DNA from: Oribacterium parvum ACB1
GTDB taxonomy: Bacteria > Bacillota > Clostridia > Lachnospirales > Lachnospiraceae
Direction: 5' to 3'
Assembly (NCBI RefSeq): GCF_000238055.2
Contig: NZ_KE148312.1
Span: forward strand, 1,112,501-1,176,500
Length of the DNA: 64,000 nt
Shown here in pieces: positions 1 to 8,918 of this stretch (position 1 is the stretch's first letter; each line of letters begins with the position of its first letter). The notes below the pieces were generated by a model, which had not been told where the DNA came from, made no database searches, and saw only the letters and a program-made list of their open reading frames with translations. A program made the translations under genes and the position numbers.

Positions 1-396
1 GTTGTGGCGGATGAGGTCGGAAACCTTGCACAGAAGTCCGCTAAAGCGGCACAAAATACAGCCGGTCTCATCGAAGAAACCATTGAAGCCGTTGATAAGG
101 GAGCAAAGATTACAGCGGAAACGGCAGAGTCTCTTTCCGTGGTATCGCAGAAAACCGAAAAAATTAACAGAATTATTTCTTCCATTTCTTCCACCTCGGA
201 AGATGAGGCAGAGGGCATTAAGCAGTTAAGTAACGGGTTGGAGCAGATATCCACAGTAGTGCAGAACAATACTTCTACTGCAGAGGAATCAGCGGCTGCA
301 TCTGAAGAACTATCCGGTCAGTCGGAACTTCTGAATCGTCTTTTGGATAAATTTCAACTCAAATCAGAACCTTATGACAGAACGAAAGGAAAGTAA
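1..396 (+). CDS. Methyl-accepting chemotaxis protein, C-terminal fragment (5' end outside window)
   Basis: The reading frame is open from base 1 ([20 protein letters not shown]...) to a TAA at 394-396, giving 131 residues with no start inside the window, so the gene begins upstream. The fragment is the C-terminal half of the cytoplasmic signalling coiled coil, just after the conserved hairpin tip, and contains the late methylation-helix motif [15 protein letters not shown]. In the family this domain binds CheW and CheA at the membrane and is methylated by CheR. It closely resembles the same stretch of the chemoreceptors encoded at 812-3031 and 48932-51148, so the three are paralogues. It converges on the 812-3031 gene, with a palindromic repeat between them. 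Family is clear; ligand and sensor domain are unknown. Confidence 0.93.
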   Translation, partial: VVADEVGNLAQKSAKAAQNTAGLIEETIEAVDKGAKITAETAESLSVVSQKTEKINRIISSISSTSEDEAEGIKQLSNGLEQISTVVQNNTSTAEESAAASEELSGQSELLNRLLDKFQLKSEPYDRTKGK

Positions 397-811
397 AACG
401 GGATATTGAATGCTTTGCGAGCGATACGCATTAAGAATAAAAGAAGGGGCTGTAAAAAATCAAAATAATAAAGGAATTCTTTGCAATATAGGTCTGAATG
501 CGGGGGTAGTCTGAGCCCGTCGGTACTTGCGAAAAACAGGAGAAACGCAGTTTTTCGCTTAGTATCCGTTACGTAAGGACAAACTTTTCATCAGAAAAGT
601 TGTCCTGTAACAGACCAACTTCCGAAGGAAGTTGCTTTGCAAAGCAAAGTGAGCAGTAGTCAACAAGACTACTGCTCAGTCAGGCGAAGCTAGCGAGAGC
701 GTGCCCCAAGTTCAGACCTATATTGCTTAGAAAATTATTTTGATTTTTTACAGCCCCTTACGTCTTCGACTTCTTATGCGTGTTCCTTCAAGGCAAATAT
801 CGTATTCACAT
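397..811. other. Convergent intergenic region filled mainly by a palindromic repeat
   Basis: This 415-bp space lies between the 3' ends of two convergent chemoreceptor genes. It holds no convincing gene. Bases 445-758 are copy 1 of the palindromic element described separately. The flanks also pair weakly (ACGCATTAAGAA near 427 against TTCTTATGCGT near 771), so the whole gap can fold as one large hairpin. No other terminator is present, so the element probably serves as the bidirectional terminator. Confidence 0.7.
445..758 (+). repeat. Palindromic intergenic element, copy 1 (314 bp)
   Basis: The ends are inverted repeats of about 55 bases: each arm starts AGGGGCTGTAAAAAATC, continues through a run resembling CAAAATAAT, and then GCAATATAGGTCTGAA. 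Inside lie a series of smaller hairpins: GCGAAAAAC/GTTTTTCGC, a GGACAA...TTGTCC hairpin with ACTTTT/AAAAGT, CAACTTCC/GGAAGTTG, the palindrome GCTTTGCAAAGC, and GAGCAGTAGTC (651-661) with GACTACTGCTC (667-677). There is no open frame of useful size. Copies are at 24445-24757 (inverted) and 48693-48892 (shortened). The size, terminal inverted repeats and absence of coding fit a MITE-like non-autonomous element or a large structured RNA; its position suggests a bidirectional terminator. The structure is seen directly; the role is inferred. Confidence 0.85.
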
Positions 812-3031
812 TTACTTCTCTTCCTTTAAAGTAAATCTCGTCATCAGGTTATTCAGGATTGCAGCCTGTCCGGATAGTTCTTCGGATGCTGCGGCACTTT
901 CTTCAGCGGTGGCAGAGTTGTTCTGTACTACAGAGGAAATCTGGTTCATTCCGATATTAATCTGGCTGATATTCTCCGCTTCGGACTCCGATGCAAAATT
1001 GATATCCTTGATAATCTGACTGATTGTCTTTGTTCTTTCGGATACATTTTTCAGGGAGTCAGCGGTTTCTTCGGAAATCTTTGCTCCTTTTGCAACGGCA
1101 TCGATGGTCTCTTCAATTAATACTCCCGTGTTTTGTGCCGCTTTAGCGGATTTCTGTGCAAGGTTTCCGACCTCATCGGCTACAACGGCAAAGCCTTTTC
1201 CGGCTGATCCGGCTCTTGCGGCTTCAATTGCGGCATTTAGAGAAAGAATATTGGTCTGGAAAGCGATATCATCAATGGTCTTAATGATTTTACTAATCTC
1301 GTTGGATTTCTCCGTGATATCCTGCATAGCACGAGAGAGCTCGTTCATCTTGTCGTTACTTTCAGTGACTGCATCTCCGGCATCCTTACTCATAGAAGAA
1401 GCCTTCTCTGCCATAACGGCAGTCTCCTTGATGGTATTGGAGATGTCATTCATGGTGGCACTCAACTCTTCAATAGAAGAAGCCTGCTCGGAAGCACCTT
1501 GAGACAAGGTCTGAGAAGCACTGCTGACCTGCTCGGCTCCACTGTTTACTTCTTCTGCCGAAGTGGAAATTTCCGAAACAGTCTTGGATAAATCCGTTGT
1601 GATTTCCACAATAGTGCTAAGGAGCGGCTTGTATGCGCCTTGGTAATATCCGTGCTCATCTTCCAAGTTCATAGCGAAGTTCCCGCGGGACAGTTCCGCT
1701 AATTTCTCTGACAAGTCGGAGATGATGGCACGGATGCGTCCGATAACACTTTGCATGGATTGCATCAGATCTCCGATTTCATCCTGATTGTGATAGCTTA
1801 TATGGATGTCGAAATCGCCTTCCGCCATTTTCTTTCCGGCATCTGCTACAACCTTTAAGGGTTTTAGGCTCTTTCTTATGATTACAACCATGACAAGTGC
1901 CATGAGGATTACAGATAAAACACCGAAGAGGGTGCCTAAAAATACCAGTCTGTCGACCTCTTTATCATAGTCGGTTTCTGTTATGGAAAGGCGAACCCAC
2001 CAGAGATTTCCGTGGAGATTGATGGGGCTGAAGTACTCCCTGCGGTCGACCCCGAGTTCATTCGTAATCTTCCTGCTAAATGCCTCCTTGCTGTCAAAGC
2101 CTTCCTGCAGTTGACTCAGTGCCTTTTCGGGTAAAATGTCCTTTAAGAGCTTTCCGTCATAATCCGGATTTTCACTGTGAATCACACCGTGGCTGTCCAG
2201 TACATTTGTAAACATACTGGGGAAGCTGTCATCTACTTTTTGAATACTGTCTATGACTGAGGCGTCCACATCTGTGATAATGGTGCCCTTAAACTCTCCA
2301 TCTAAAATAATCGGATTACTGAAGGTAATCTCGCTATGTGTTACGCCGTCTTCTTCTTCGACATAGAGGTCAGTGATATACTTTTCCTTCGTTTCTTTTA
2401 CTTTTGCATAGTAATCTTCGTTGCATATATCATCGTATTGAAAATTGGAAACAGTCATATCTTTTTTGCTGATTTGTGAAATATAAGGGGAATAGTCCTT
2501 TACGCCGGGAAGAAAGGCATTCGGTTCAAAAAGAATCCCTGCACCGATAAGCTGATCATTTCCTTGCAGTGTGGCATAGAGAGAATTCAAAATATAGCTC
2601 TCTCCGATATACTGCGAATAGGTAATATCCCGATTCACAATCTGACTTTTAAAGACAACGGGCTCCATGGATTCCGTGGGCTTTGGTGTATCATAATCTC
2701 CGCTTATAATCTGCCAGAGATTTTCCGGTCTGTCTCCGATTTTTTCTCCTTTTGAGTGGGAATAAATGAGTTGTAAGCCCTGTGCAATATTGTCGGATAT
2801 CCCTTCCGCTTTTGTCATCACGGATTCAAAATCCGAACTGGCCGCAGCAGCTTTATCGTTCATATTGTCATCAATTCTTTTATCGATGGCAATTTCAAAC
2901 GAATGAATCAAAAAATATAAAAGTCCTGCCAAAATACAAAAGGAAAAGATGCCCAGAAAAATAGACATCCTGGTGCCTAACTTCATCCTTCTTAAAAAAG
3001 AAATGCCTTTCCCGTTTCTTTGTTCTTTCAT
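812..3031 (-). CDS. Methyl-accepting chemotaxis protein with dCache-like sensor (739 aa)
   Basis: A complete transmembrane chemoreceptor. Order: short cytoplasmic start, TM1 about residues 22-45, extracytoplasmic region about 46-365 with dCache-like phrases ([32 protein letters not shown]), TM2 about 366-390 followed by a HAMP linker, and a long signalling coiled coil whose tip ([23 protein letters not shown]) lies near residues 590-615. The family relays ligand binding, often of amino acids or small organic acids for dCache sensors, to CheA/CheW. The ATG at 3029-3031 follows an AAGGAGGA site. It converges on the receptor fragment at 1-396. An ACCGATGA sequence on the minus strand (3118-3125) recalls a flagellar sigma -10, but no matching -35 was found. 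The ligand cannot be told from sequence. Confidence 0.93.
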   Translation of the reverse strand: MKEQRNGKGISFLRRMKLGTRMSIFLGIFSFCILAGLLYFLIHSFEIAIDKRIDDNMNDKAAAASSDFESVMTKAEGISDNIAQGLQLIYSHSKGEKIGDRPENLWQIISGDYDTPKPTESMEPVVFKSQIVNRDITYSQYIGESYILNSLYATLQGNDQLIGAGILFEPNAFLPGVKDYSPYISQISKKDMTVSNFQYDDICNEDYYAKVKETKEKYITDLYVEEEDGVTHSEITFSNPIILDGEFKGTIITDVDASVIDSIQKVDDSFPSMFTNVLDSHGVIHSENPDYDGKLLKDILPEKALSQLQEGFDSKEAFSRKITNELGVDRREYFSPINLHGNLWWVRLSITETDYDKEVDRLVFLGTLFGVLSVILMALVMVVIIRKSLKPLKVVADAGKKMAEGDFDIHISYHNQDEIGDLMQSMQSVIGRIRAIISDLSEKLAELSRGNFAMNLEDEHGYYQGAYKPLLSTIVEITTDLSKTVSEISTSAEEVNSGAEQVSSASQTLSQGASEQASSIEELSATMNDISNTIKETAVMAEKASSMSKDAGDAVTESNDKMNELSRAMQDITEKSNEISKIIKTIDDIAFQTNILSLNAAIEAARAGSAGKGFAVVADEVGNLAQKSAKAAQNTGVLIEETIDAVAKGAKISEETADSLKNVSERTKTISQIIKDINFASESEAENISQINIGMNQISSVVQNNSATAEESAAASEELSGQAAILNNLMTRFTLKEEK

Positions 3032-3188
3032 TGTCCCTTATTCCTCCTTGAAAACGAACTCTCCCATCCTTAAAACCTCGCGAATTCCTTGACCTGCGAA
3101 GGCTTATCTCTATTTAATCATCGGTAAAAAAAGGAAAAAAATAAATCATATTTTGCGTAGATGAAAAGAAATTTTGTGTTTTTAGAGA

Positions 3189-3194
3189 TATAAT
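3189..3194 (+). promoter_or_regulatory. Possible -10 box upstream of the transglutaminase-like lipoprotein
   Basis: A perfect TATAAT lies 47 bases upstream of the start codon at 3242, in an AT-rich divergent intergenic region. No good -35 hexamer sits 16-18 bases before it, so this is only a candidate. Confidence 0.35.
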
Positions 3195-3241
3195 GCTAAA
3201 GTTACAACATTCTCATAAAGAGTAGCTTGAAGGAGGAAAAG

Positions 3242-4363
3242 ATGAAAAAAATCAAGAAGAAAGCATTGCTTCTGGGGCTTGCACTTAGCGTTCTTACCGC
3301 TTGCGGAAAGCAGGGCAAAAAGAGCGAAACGGAAGTGCAAGGCACTACGAATGCGGTAAGCGAGGGGGCTACGGAAAAGGGAACAGAGAAAGCGGCAGCG
3401 GAAAAGCCGGAGAAACAAGTAGTGGAAGGCACAGTCAGTAATACAATAGATATGACGAAGTATGAAAAAGGGAAGAAGATTCGCCTCTGGGTTCCGCTTC
3501 CGCATGACAGTGAGTACCAAACGGTTGACGGTATTGAGTATGATGCGGGAAATACATCCTCGGTAATCAGCGGAGATGATTGGGAAAATCAGATGCTCTA
3601 TGTAGAGTGGGATGAGAATGCGGATCCTGCAGACAGAGTCGTTAGCATCCATTTTGATGTAAAGAGAGAAGAGGTGCTTCGTCCGGAATTAAAGGAAGAG
3701 GATACGGAAGCTTTGCCTGAGGAGGTAAAAAAATATCTTGAACCCTCCAAAAATCTTCCTTTAAACGATCAAGTCAAGGCAAAGGCTATGGAAGTTACAG
3801 AGGGAAAAACGACGGACTTGGAGAAGGCTAGAGCAATCTATGACTGGGTCATTGCCAATATGAACCGAAACGAAGATGTGAAAGGTTGCGGAGAGGGAGA
3901 TGTCTGTGCTCTTTTAGATACTACTATGTCCGGAAAGTGTACGGATATTAACTCTATGTTTGTGGCTCTTTGTCGTGCGTCCGGAATCCCTGCAAGAGAG
4001 CATTTCGGCATTCGCATTAATGCGGAGGACATCACGAAGAACCAGCACTGCTGGGCAGAGTTTTATTTAAAGGGAACAGGCTGGGTATCTGCCGATCCTG
4101 CAGATGTATTAAAGGCTGTCCTGAAGAACAATTGGACAAAAGAACAGGAAGAAACAAAAGAAAAACAGGAATATTACTGGGGGAATCTGGATGCGGAAAG
4201 AATCATTCTTTCGGACGGAAGAGACCTGAAGTTAAACCCTGCACAGGCGGGAGAGGTGCTAAATGATTTCGGATATCCTTATGCGGAAATCGATGGGCAG
4301 AAACTGGATAACTATACTCCGGATCAGTTTGTTTATACCTATAGCTTTGCTAAAAAGAGCTGA
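3242..4363 (+). CDS. Transglutaminase-like domain lipoprotein (373 aa)
   Basis: The chosen ATG has AGGAGG five bases upstream; a TTG five codons earlier is in frame but would put that site inside the gene. Residues 1-20 are a lipoprotein signal (KKKALLLG... then lipobox LTAC), followed by a Lys/Glu/Thr-rich linker to about residue 60. A transglutaminase/protease-like core follows, with the expected triad: Cys233 (GKCTDINSMFVALCRASGIPAR), His269 (NQHCWAEFY) and Asp285 (SADPAD). Such proteins are lipid-anchored on the outer face of the membrane and are thought to act as cysteine peptidases or amidohydrolases on peptides or cell wall. It stands alone between a divergent chemoreceptor and brnQ. 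The substrate is unknown. Confidence 0.85.
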   Translation: MKKIKKKALLLGLALSVLTACGKQGKKSETEVQGTTNAVSEGATEKGTEKAAAEKPEKQVVEGTVSNTIDMTKYEKGKKIRLWVPLPHDSEYQTVDGIEYDAGNTSSVISGDDWENQMLYVEWDENADPADRVVSIHFDVKREEVLRPELKEEDTEALPEEVKKYLEPSKNLPLNDQVKAKAMEVTEGKTTDLEKARAIYDWVIANMNRNEDVKGCGEGDVCALLDTTMSGKCTDINSMFVALCRASGIPAREHFGIRINAEDITKNQHCWAEFYLKGTGWVSADPADVLKAVLKNNWTKEQEETKEKQEYYWGNLDAERIILSDGRDLKLNPAQAGEVLNDFGYPYAEIDGQKLDNYTPDQFVYTYSFAKKS

Positions 4364-4582
4364 TGTGCTTTTAGCTCAGTACTTGCCTCTCTATCTTTCT
4401 ATAATAAATCCTTCATTTTTTGCAAATAGGCAAATGTTTTTTTCCATGTTATACTCTTAAAGAAATATAGGAATCAGATGCTTTTTTTATATTGTACGGT
4501 AGGATGCCTGTATGGTCGTGCGTTCCTGCGGTCGGATGAGCGGATCTTGGATTTCCTAAAAAATCAGATTAAGGACTGTATA

Positions 4583-5971
4583 ATGGAAAAGAAAATAAGT
4601 TTGAGAGAAATTATCGTTGTGGCATCCATGTTCTTCGGGATGCTTTTTGGCGCGGGAAATCTGATATTTCCCGTATCCATGGGACAAAAAGCGGGTATAG
4701 AGATGGTTAGCGCCGCTTGGGGATTTTGTATCACCGGAGTAGGCCTCCCTCTTCTATCCGTTGTGGCGATGTCAGTCAGTAAAACATCGAGTTTGACCGA
4801 TATGGCAAGCTTTGTCGGAAAGCGCTTTTCCATATTTTTCACTACAATCTTATATCTCTGTATCGGTCCTCTTTTTGCCATTCCCAGAACGGCTACGGTT
4901 CCCTTCCAGGTTGGGATCGTTCCCTTTCTTCCGGAAGATAAGATTACACTCGGACTATTTTGTTTCAGCCTTCTCTTTTTCTCCATTGCCTTAGTTTTAT
5001 CCTTAAAGCCGGGAAAACTTTTGACTTATGTGGGAAAAGTTTTGAATCCGATTTTTCTTATTTTCTTAGGCGTTTTATTGCTTACGGCACTCATCTTTCC
5101 GATAGGAAGCTTAAAAACACTTCCTGCAACCGGTGGATACGATGAGGGGAGCTTTCTAAAGGGTATCTTCGAAGGCTATAATACGATGGACGTTCTTGGG
5201 GCGCTTGCTTTTGGAAATATTTTGATTCAGACGATTCGAAATTTAATGGAGAATCAAGGCGATAAGGAGGAAAGTACGGAGAATGGAAGCGTATCTCTTA
5301 TGACCATTTTATCGGGATCCATTGCGGCATTCATGATGATCCTCATTTACTTTGCCTTGACCTATGCCGGTGCGCAGAGTCGTATTGCCTTTTCCGTTCA
5401 GAAAAATGGAGGGGATGTTCTACACTCGATTTCCACCTATTATTTTCATAGCTTTGGCGGCATTCTGATTGGAATCATCATCTTCTTTTCCTGCTTAAAA
5501 ACGGCTGTGGGACTCATTACTTCCGCTTCTATGGCCTTTGTGGAAATGTTTCCGAAGAGTCTGCCGTATAAGGTTTATGTCTGTATCTTTACTTTCTGTT
5601 CCTTTGCCATTTCCAATGTGGGCTTAAGTAAAATTATTTTCTATAGTATACCGGCTCTTTTCTTTATATACCCGATAAGCATGGTACTGATTCTCCTTTG
5701 CCTTTTTGGACGTTTTTTCGGCTATCAGAGAAAAGTATTTCAAGCTTGTATATATTTGACGATTCCCTTCGCCCTTTTGGACGCCCTGAAAATCCTTTTG
5801 GATGGGGGCGCATTGAAGGGCTTACCCTTTAGTGAGAATCTGCTTTCCGCACTAAAGCATATTCCCTTATTTTCCATAGGACTCGCATGGATTTTTCCAT
5901 CGATTGCGGGCGTATTGCTGGGCGTGGTTTTGTGTTATACTGATAAGGTTCAAGGAAAAGAAGCAGACTAA
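4583..5971 (+). CDS. brnQ: Branched-chain amino acid transport carrier, BrnQ family (462 aa)
   Basis: A hydrophobic protein with about 12 membrane segments and the LIVCS family opening: a first helix with FFGMLFGAGNLIFPVSMGQ, where unwound helices bind substrate and Na+. The family imports leucine, isoleucine and valine by Na+ symport. The frame is open 35 codons upstream of the start used here, but the ATG at 4583 gives the usual N-terminus (MEKKISLREIIVV) and length, with AAGGA about 7 bases upstream. It precedes the rfbF block by 119 bases. The 219-bp leader upstream of 4583 shows no T-box hallmarks on inspection. Family assignment is secure; the exact amino acid preference is not. Confidence 0.9.
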   Translation: MEKKISLREIIVVASMFFGMLFGAGNLIFPVSMGQKAGIEMVSAAWGFCITGVGLPLLSVVAMSVSKTSSLTDMASFVGKRFSIFFTTILYLCIGPLFAIPRTATVPFQVGIVPFLPEDKITLGLFCFSLLFFSIALVLSLKPGKLLTYVGKVLNPIFLIFLGVLLLTALIFPIGSLKTLPATGGYDEGSFLKGIFEGYNTMDVLGALAFGNILIQTIRNLMENQGDKEESTENGSVSLMTILSGSIAAFMMILIYFALTYAGAQSRIAFSVQKNGGDVLHSISTYYFHSFGGILIGIIIFFSCLKTAVGLITSASMAFVEMFPKSLPYKVYVCIFTFCSFAISNVGLSKIIFYSIPALFFIYPISMVLILLCLFGRFFGYQRKVFQACIYLTIPFALLDALKILLDGGALKGLPFSENLLSALKHIPLFSIGLAWIFPSIAGVLLGVVLCYTDKVQGKEAD

Positions 5972-6010
5972 AAACAAGAGACAAAAAAACAAGAGACAAA
6001 AAACAAGAGA
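5972..6010. repeat. Short direct repeats (AAACAAGAGA x3)
   Basis: Three copies of AAACAAGAGA occur at 5972, 5987 and 6001, with a period of 14-15 bases, in the A-rich spacer between brnQ and rfbF. This may be slippage-prone simple sequence or a binding site; no function is evident. Confidence 0.6.
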
Positions 6011-6090
6011 AGAACTAAAAGTAAAAACAAAAAAGAGAGCAAGGTAAAAGAAAAAACCGGAATTGACTGCAAGGATAGAGGAGAAAAATC

Positions 6091-6861
6091 ATGAAAGTGT
6101 TGATTTTAGCGGGGGGACTGGGAACCAGGATTTCCGAAGAGTCGCATCTTAAGCCGAAGCCTATGATCGAAGTAGGAGAGATGCCGATTTTATGGCATAT
6201 TATGAAGTATTATTCTTCTTTTGGCTTTAATGAATTTATTATTTTGGCAGGGTATAAGCAGTATGTGATTAAAGAGTATTTTGCAAATTACTTCCTGCAT
6301 AACGCCGATATCACCTTTGATATGAAGAAAAATACCATGGAGGTGCATAACAGCGAGGCGGAGAACTGGAAGGTAACAGTGGTAGATACAGGACTTCATA
6401 CCATGACCGGAGGACGCATAAAGCGAGTGGAAAAGTACTTGAAGGATGAGCCTTTCATGTTGACCTATGGAGACGGCGTTTCCGATGTGGATTTGAACGC
6501 TCTTCTTGATTTTCATAAGAAAAAAGGAAAGCCTGCTACGATTACTATGGTCAATCTTACGCAACAAAAGGGTGTTTTGGATGTAGATACGGAGGGAAAT
6601 ATCCATTCTTTTCGGGAAAAGGAAGAAAAAGACGGTGCTGTAATCAATGGCGGTTTCATGGTTTTTGAGCCGGAGATTTTTTCCTATCTTGATGGAGATG
6701 AGACGATTTTGGAGCAGAGCCCCATGCAGAGATTGGCAACGGAAGGGAAGCTTTCGGGCTATTATCATGAGGGCTTTTGGCAGTGTATGGATACACAGAG
6801 AGAGAAGAAGCTTCTGGAGGAGCTTTGGGCTAGCGGAAAGGCACCATGGAAGAGGTGGTAA
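6091..6861 (+). CDS. rfbF: Glucose-1-phosphate cytidylyltransferase (256 aa)
   Basis: The enzyme makes CDP-glucose from CTP and glucose-1-phosphate, the first step to CDP-linked 6-deoxy and 3,6-dideoxyhexoses. The N-terminus carries the nucleotidyltransferase signature (LAGGLGTRISEE...KPKPMIEVG), followed by the family-typical ILWHIMKYYSSFG and AGYKQYVIKEYF, a TYGDGVSDVDL metal/nucleotide loop, and the C-terminal FWQCMDTQREKK. Its 256 residues match the family. AGGAG lies before the ATG. Its stop (6859-6861) is two bases before the rfbG start, so the two are translationally coupled and make the substrate and enzyme for the next step. Confidence 0.94.
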   Translation: MKVLILAGGLGTRISEESHLKPKPMIEVGEMPILWHIMKYYSSFGFNEFIILAGYKQYVIKEYFANYFLHNADITFDMKKNTMEVHNSEAENWKVTVVDTGLHTMTGGRIKRVEKYLKDEPFMLTYGDGVSDVDLNALLDFHKKKGKPATITMVNLTQQKGVLDVDTEGNIHSFREKEEKDGAVINGGFMVFEPEIFSYLDGDETILEQSPMQRLATEGKLSGYYHEGFWQCMDTQREKKLLEELWASGKAPWKRW

Positions 6862-6863
6862 GG

Positions 6864-8093
6864 ATGAATTTTCAGGACTTGAAGGAATTTTATGCCGGAA
6901 AGAGGGTTTTTGTTACAGGACATACCGGCTTTAAAGGATCTTGGCTGTGCCTTCTTTTAGAACTTTTGGGAGCAAAGGTTTACGGTTACGCTTTGGATGC
7001 GGAGGAAGGAGAACTATTTTCCATACTTTATCCGAACTTGACAACTTTTTCTTCTGCGGAGGAAGATTCCAAACGTAAAAAGGGAAACGACAGTAAAAAA
7101 GATAAGTCCTTGGCGGAAGAGGAAGAAAGGATTCAGTCCTTTACGGGAGATGTACGAAATTATGAGCAACTTCGTTCTATTTTACAGTGGGCTAAGCCGG
7201 AAATAGTCTTTCACCTTGCAGCGCAACCTTTGGTTCGGGAATCCTATCTCTATCCCAGAGAAACCTATGAGACCAATGTCATGGGGACGGTAAATCTTTT
7301 GGAAGCCGTGCGCTTTACGCCTTCCGTTCAATCCGTTTTAAATGTAACGACAGATAAGGTCTATGAGAACCATGATATGGAACACCATGCTTTTACGGAG
7401 GAGGAAAAGCTGGACGGCTTTGATCCGTACTCCAATTCCAAGTCCTGCTCCGAAATTCTGACACACAGCTATAAGAAATCTTTCTTTACCGAAGCGGACG
7501 GAAAGCGAAAGAAGGGAGCAATATTGCCGCGTATTTCCACTGCCAGAGCGGGAAATGTAATCGGTGGCGGAGATTTTGCGAAGGACCGGATTATCCCGGA
7601 TTGCGTAAGGGCAAGTGTAGATGCAAAGCCGATTGGGATAAGAAATCCTTATTCTGTTCGCCCCTATGAGCATGTTCTGGAGCCCTTGGCGGTGTACTTG
7701 GAAATTGCGGCAAGGCAGGCGGGCTTTGTGAAGGGGCTTTGTCCGGAGGATTTTTCTTTGGAAAAAGGAAAGGACTTTGCAGGTTATTACAATGTAGGAC
7801 CGGATCGGGAGGATGCCATTACGACCGGAGAGCTTGCGGGGCTTTTTGTGGAATTTTGGGGCGGAAGAGCCCGTTGGAAAAACATGGCCGAGAAAGATGC
7901 TCCGCATGAAGCGGGTTATTTGCAACTCAATACCAATAAACTAAGAAGAACCTTTCAGTGGGAGCCTCGATACACGGTGAAAGAAGCAGTGAAAGAGACG
8001 GTCTCCTGGTATAAGGCATGGGCAAATGGAGAGGATATGCGAGCTTTTTCGATTAAGCAAATCGAGACCTTCTTTGATAGAATACAAGGGTGA
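6864..8093 (+). CDS. rfbG: CDP-glucose 4,6-dehydratase (409 aa)
   Basis: An SDR-family, NAD-dependent dehydratase converting CDP-glucose to CDP-4-dehydro-6-deoxyglucose. Visible are the Rossmann motif GHTGFKGSW near residue 20, the FHLAAQPLVRESY segment, and the catalytic Tyr-x3-Lys in DPYSNSKSCSE. The ATG at 6864 has GAGGTGG five bases upstream and fits family alignments better than the ATG at 6846, which lies inside rfbF. It is longer than the usual ~360 residues. One extra stretch is a Lys/Asp/Glu-rich insert around residues 60-90 (KRKKGNDSKKDKS...), and a second basic insert (ADGKRKKG) lies before the RISTARAGNVIGGGD motif. No rfbH-type dehydrase or reductase follows, so the final sugar is unknown. 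The next gene, licD, starts 4 bases after the stop. Confidence 0.93.
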   Translation: MNFQDLKEFYAGKRVFVTGHTGFKGSWLCLLLELLGAKVYGYALDAEEGELFSILYPNLTTFSSAEEDSKRKKGNDSKKDKSLAEEEERIQSFTGDVRNYEQLRSILQWAKPEIVFHLAAQPLVRESYLYPRETYETNVMGTVNLLEAVRFTPSVQSVLNVTTDKVYENHDMEHHAFTEEEKLDGFDPYSNSKSCSEILTHSYKKSFFTEADGKRKKGAILPRISTARAGNVIGGGDFAKDRIIPDCVRASVDAKPIGIRNPYSVRPYEHVLEPLAVYLEIAARQAGFVKGLCPEDFSLEKGKDFAGYYNVGPDREDAITTGELAGLFVEFWGGRARWKNMAEKDAPHEAGYLQLNTNKLRRTFQWEPRYTVKEAVKETVSWYKAWANGEDMRAFSIKQIETFFDRIQG

Positions 8094-8096
8094 GTA

Positions 8097-8918
8097 ATGA
8101 ATCTTCAAGAAAAACAGGAAAAGGGACTGCAGATTCTTTTGGCAATCGATGCAGTATGTAAAAAGCACAATATCCGTTATCGTCTGGATTCGGGAACGCT
8201 CCTCGGGGCAGTGCGCCATAAGGGATTTATTCCATGGGATGATGATGTGGATCTCTGTTTTCTTCGTGCGGAGTGGGAGAAATTTGCAAAAGTTGCAAAG
8301 GAAGAATTGCCGGAACCTTATAGACTGGTTTTACCGAGCGAATATCGTAACGGAAAAGCCTTTTACGACTTTGTCCCAAGAGTAGTGGATTGTAGTACAA
8401 AACGAAGAGAGGCGGAAACGGAAGGAGATGCTTTTTACGAAGGGAAATTGAATCATCTTTGGGTGGACTGCTTTATTGCGGATACCCTGCCGAAGAGTCC
8501 TCTTTTTGCCCGATTTTATCGTTTTCGACAGCAGATGATCTTCGGACTTGCCATGGGGCATAGACGTGTTGTCCATTTAAGAAAATATAGGGGCATTTCG
8601 CGACTTTTTGTTTCCATTCTGTCGAAGATCGGCTACCTTATCCCTATGCCCTTTCTTTTTTCCTTACAGGAGAAATGGGCGAAGGCGGATCATTCACCCG
8701 GAAATCCCTGTAGTTATTATTTTTCCAATTATCAGCCGGATTTTCAGTATTGCAGTTCTAAAAGGGAGTGGGAAGAGCCTCTCATTGAGGCGGACTTTCA
8801 GGGATACAAGCTACCGATCCCCAAAGGCTATGATGCGATTCTCCGTATGCTTTACGGAAAGTATGAAATTCTGCCCAAAGAAGAAAAAAGAGTACCAAGT
8901 CATGAAGAAATGATTTAG
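8097..8918 (+). CDS. LicD family phosphotransferase (273 aa)
   Basis: Carries the LicD hallmark near residues 33-55: RLDSGTLLGAVRHKGF then IPWDDDVD, a nucleotidyltransferase-fold active site. The archetype transfers phosphocholine from CDP-choline to cell-surface glycans, and relatives move other phospho-groups onto teichoic acids or capsule. It is a soluble or peripheral protein without a signal peptide, 273 residues, typical for the family. It follows rfbG by 3 bases and abuts a GT2 gene, so it probably decorates a surface glycan built with the CDP-sugar. There is no choline kinase or CTP:phosphocholine cytidylyltransferase gene nearby, so the donor is uncertain. Confidence 0.85.
   Translation: MNLQEKQEKGLQILLAIDAVCKKHNIRYRLDSGTLLGAVRHKGFIPWDDDVDLCFLRAEWEKFAKVAKEELPEPYRLVLPSEYRNGKAFYDFVPRVVDCSTKRREAETEGDAFYEGKLNHLWVDCFIADTLPKSPLFARFYRFRQQMIFGLAMGHRRVVHLRKYRGISRLFVSILSKIGYLIPMPFLFSLQEKWAKADHSPGNPCSYYFSNYQPDFQYCSSKREWEEPLIEADFQGYKLPIPKGYDAILRMLYGKYEILPKEEKRVPSHEEMI

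Noticed and set aside
445-758. Palindromic element considered as an insertion sequence
   Set aside because: It contains no transposase frame in any of the three copies, and no consistent target duplication is visible.
2564-2755. Long antisense open frames inside the chemoreceptor, ygfK, opp and mgl genes
   Set aside because: They overlap strongly supported genes, lack ribosome binding sites and show no recognisable protein features.
3182-3652. Antisense frame of 156 codons over the transglutaminase-like gene
   Set aside because: Low-complexity Phe/Leu/Arg content mirrors the Lys/Glu-rich signal and linker on the other strand.
4364-4582. Possible T-box riboswitch before brnQ
   Set aside because: No T-box sequence, specifier stem or antiterminator was found by eye.
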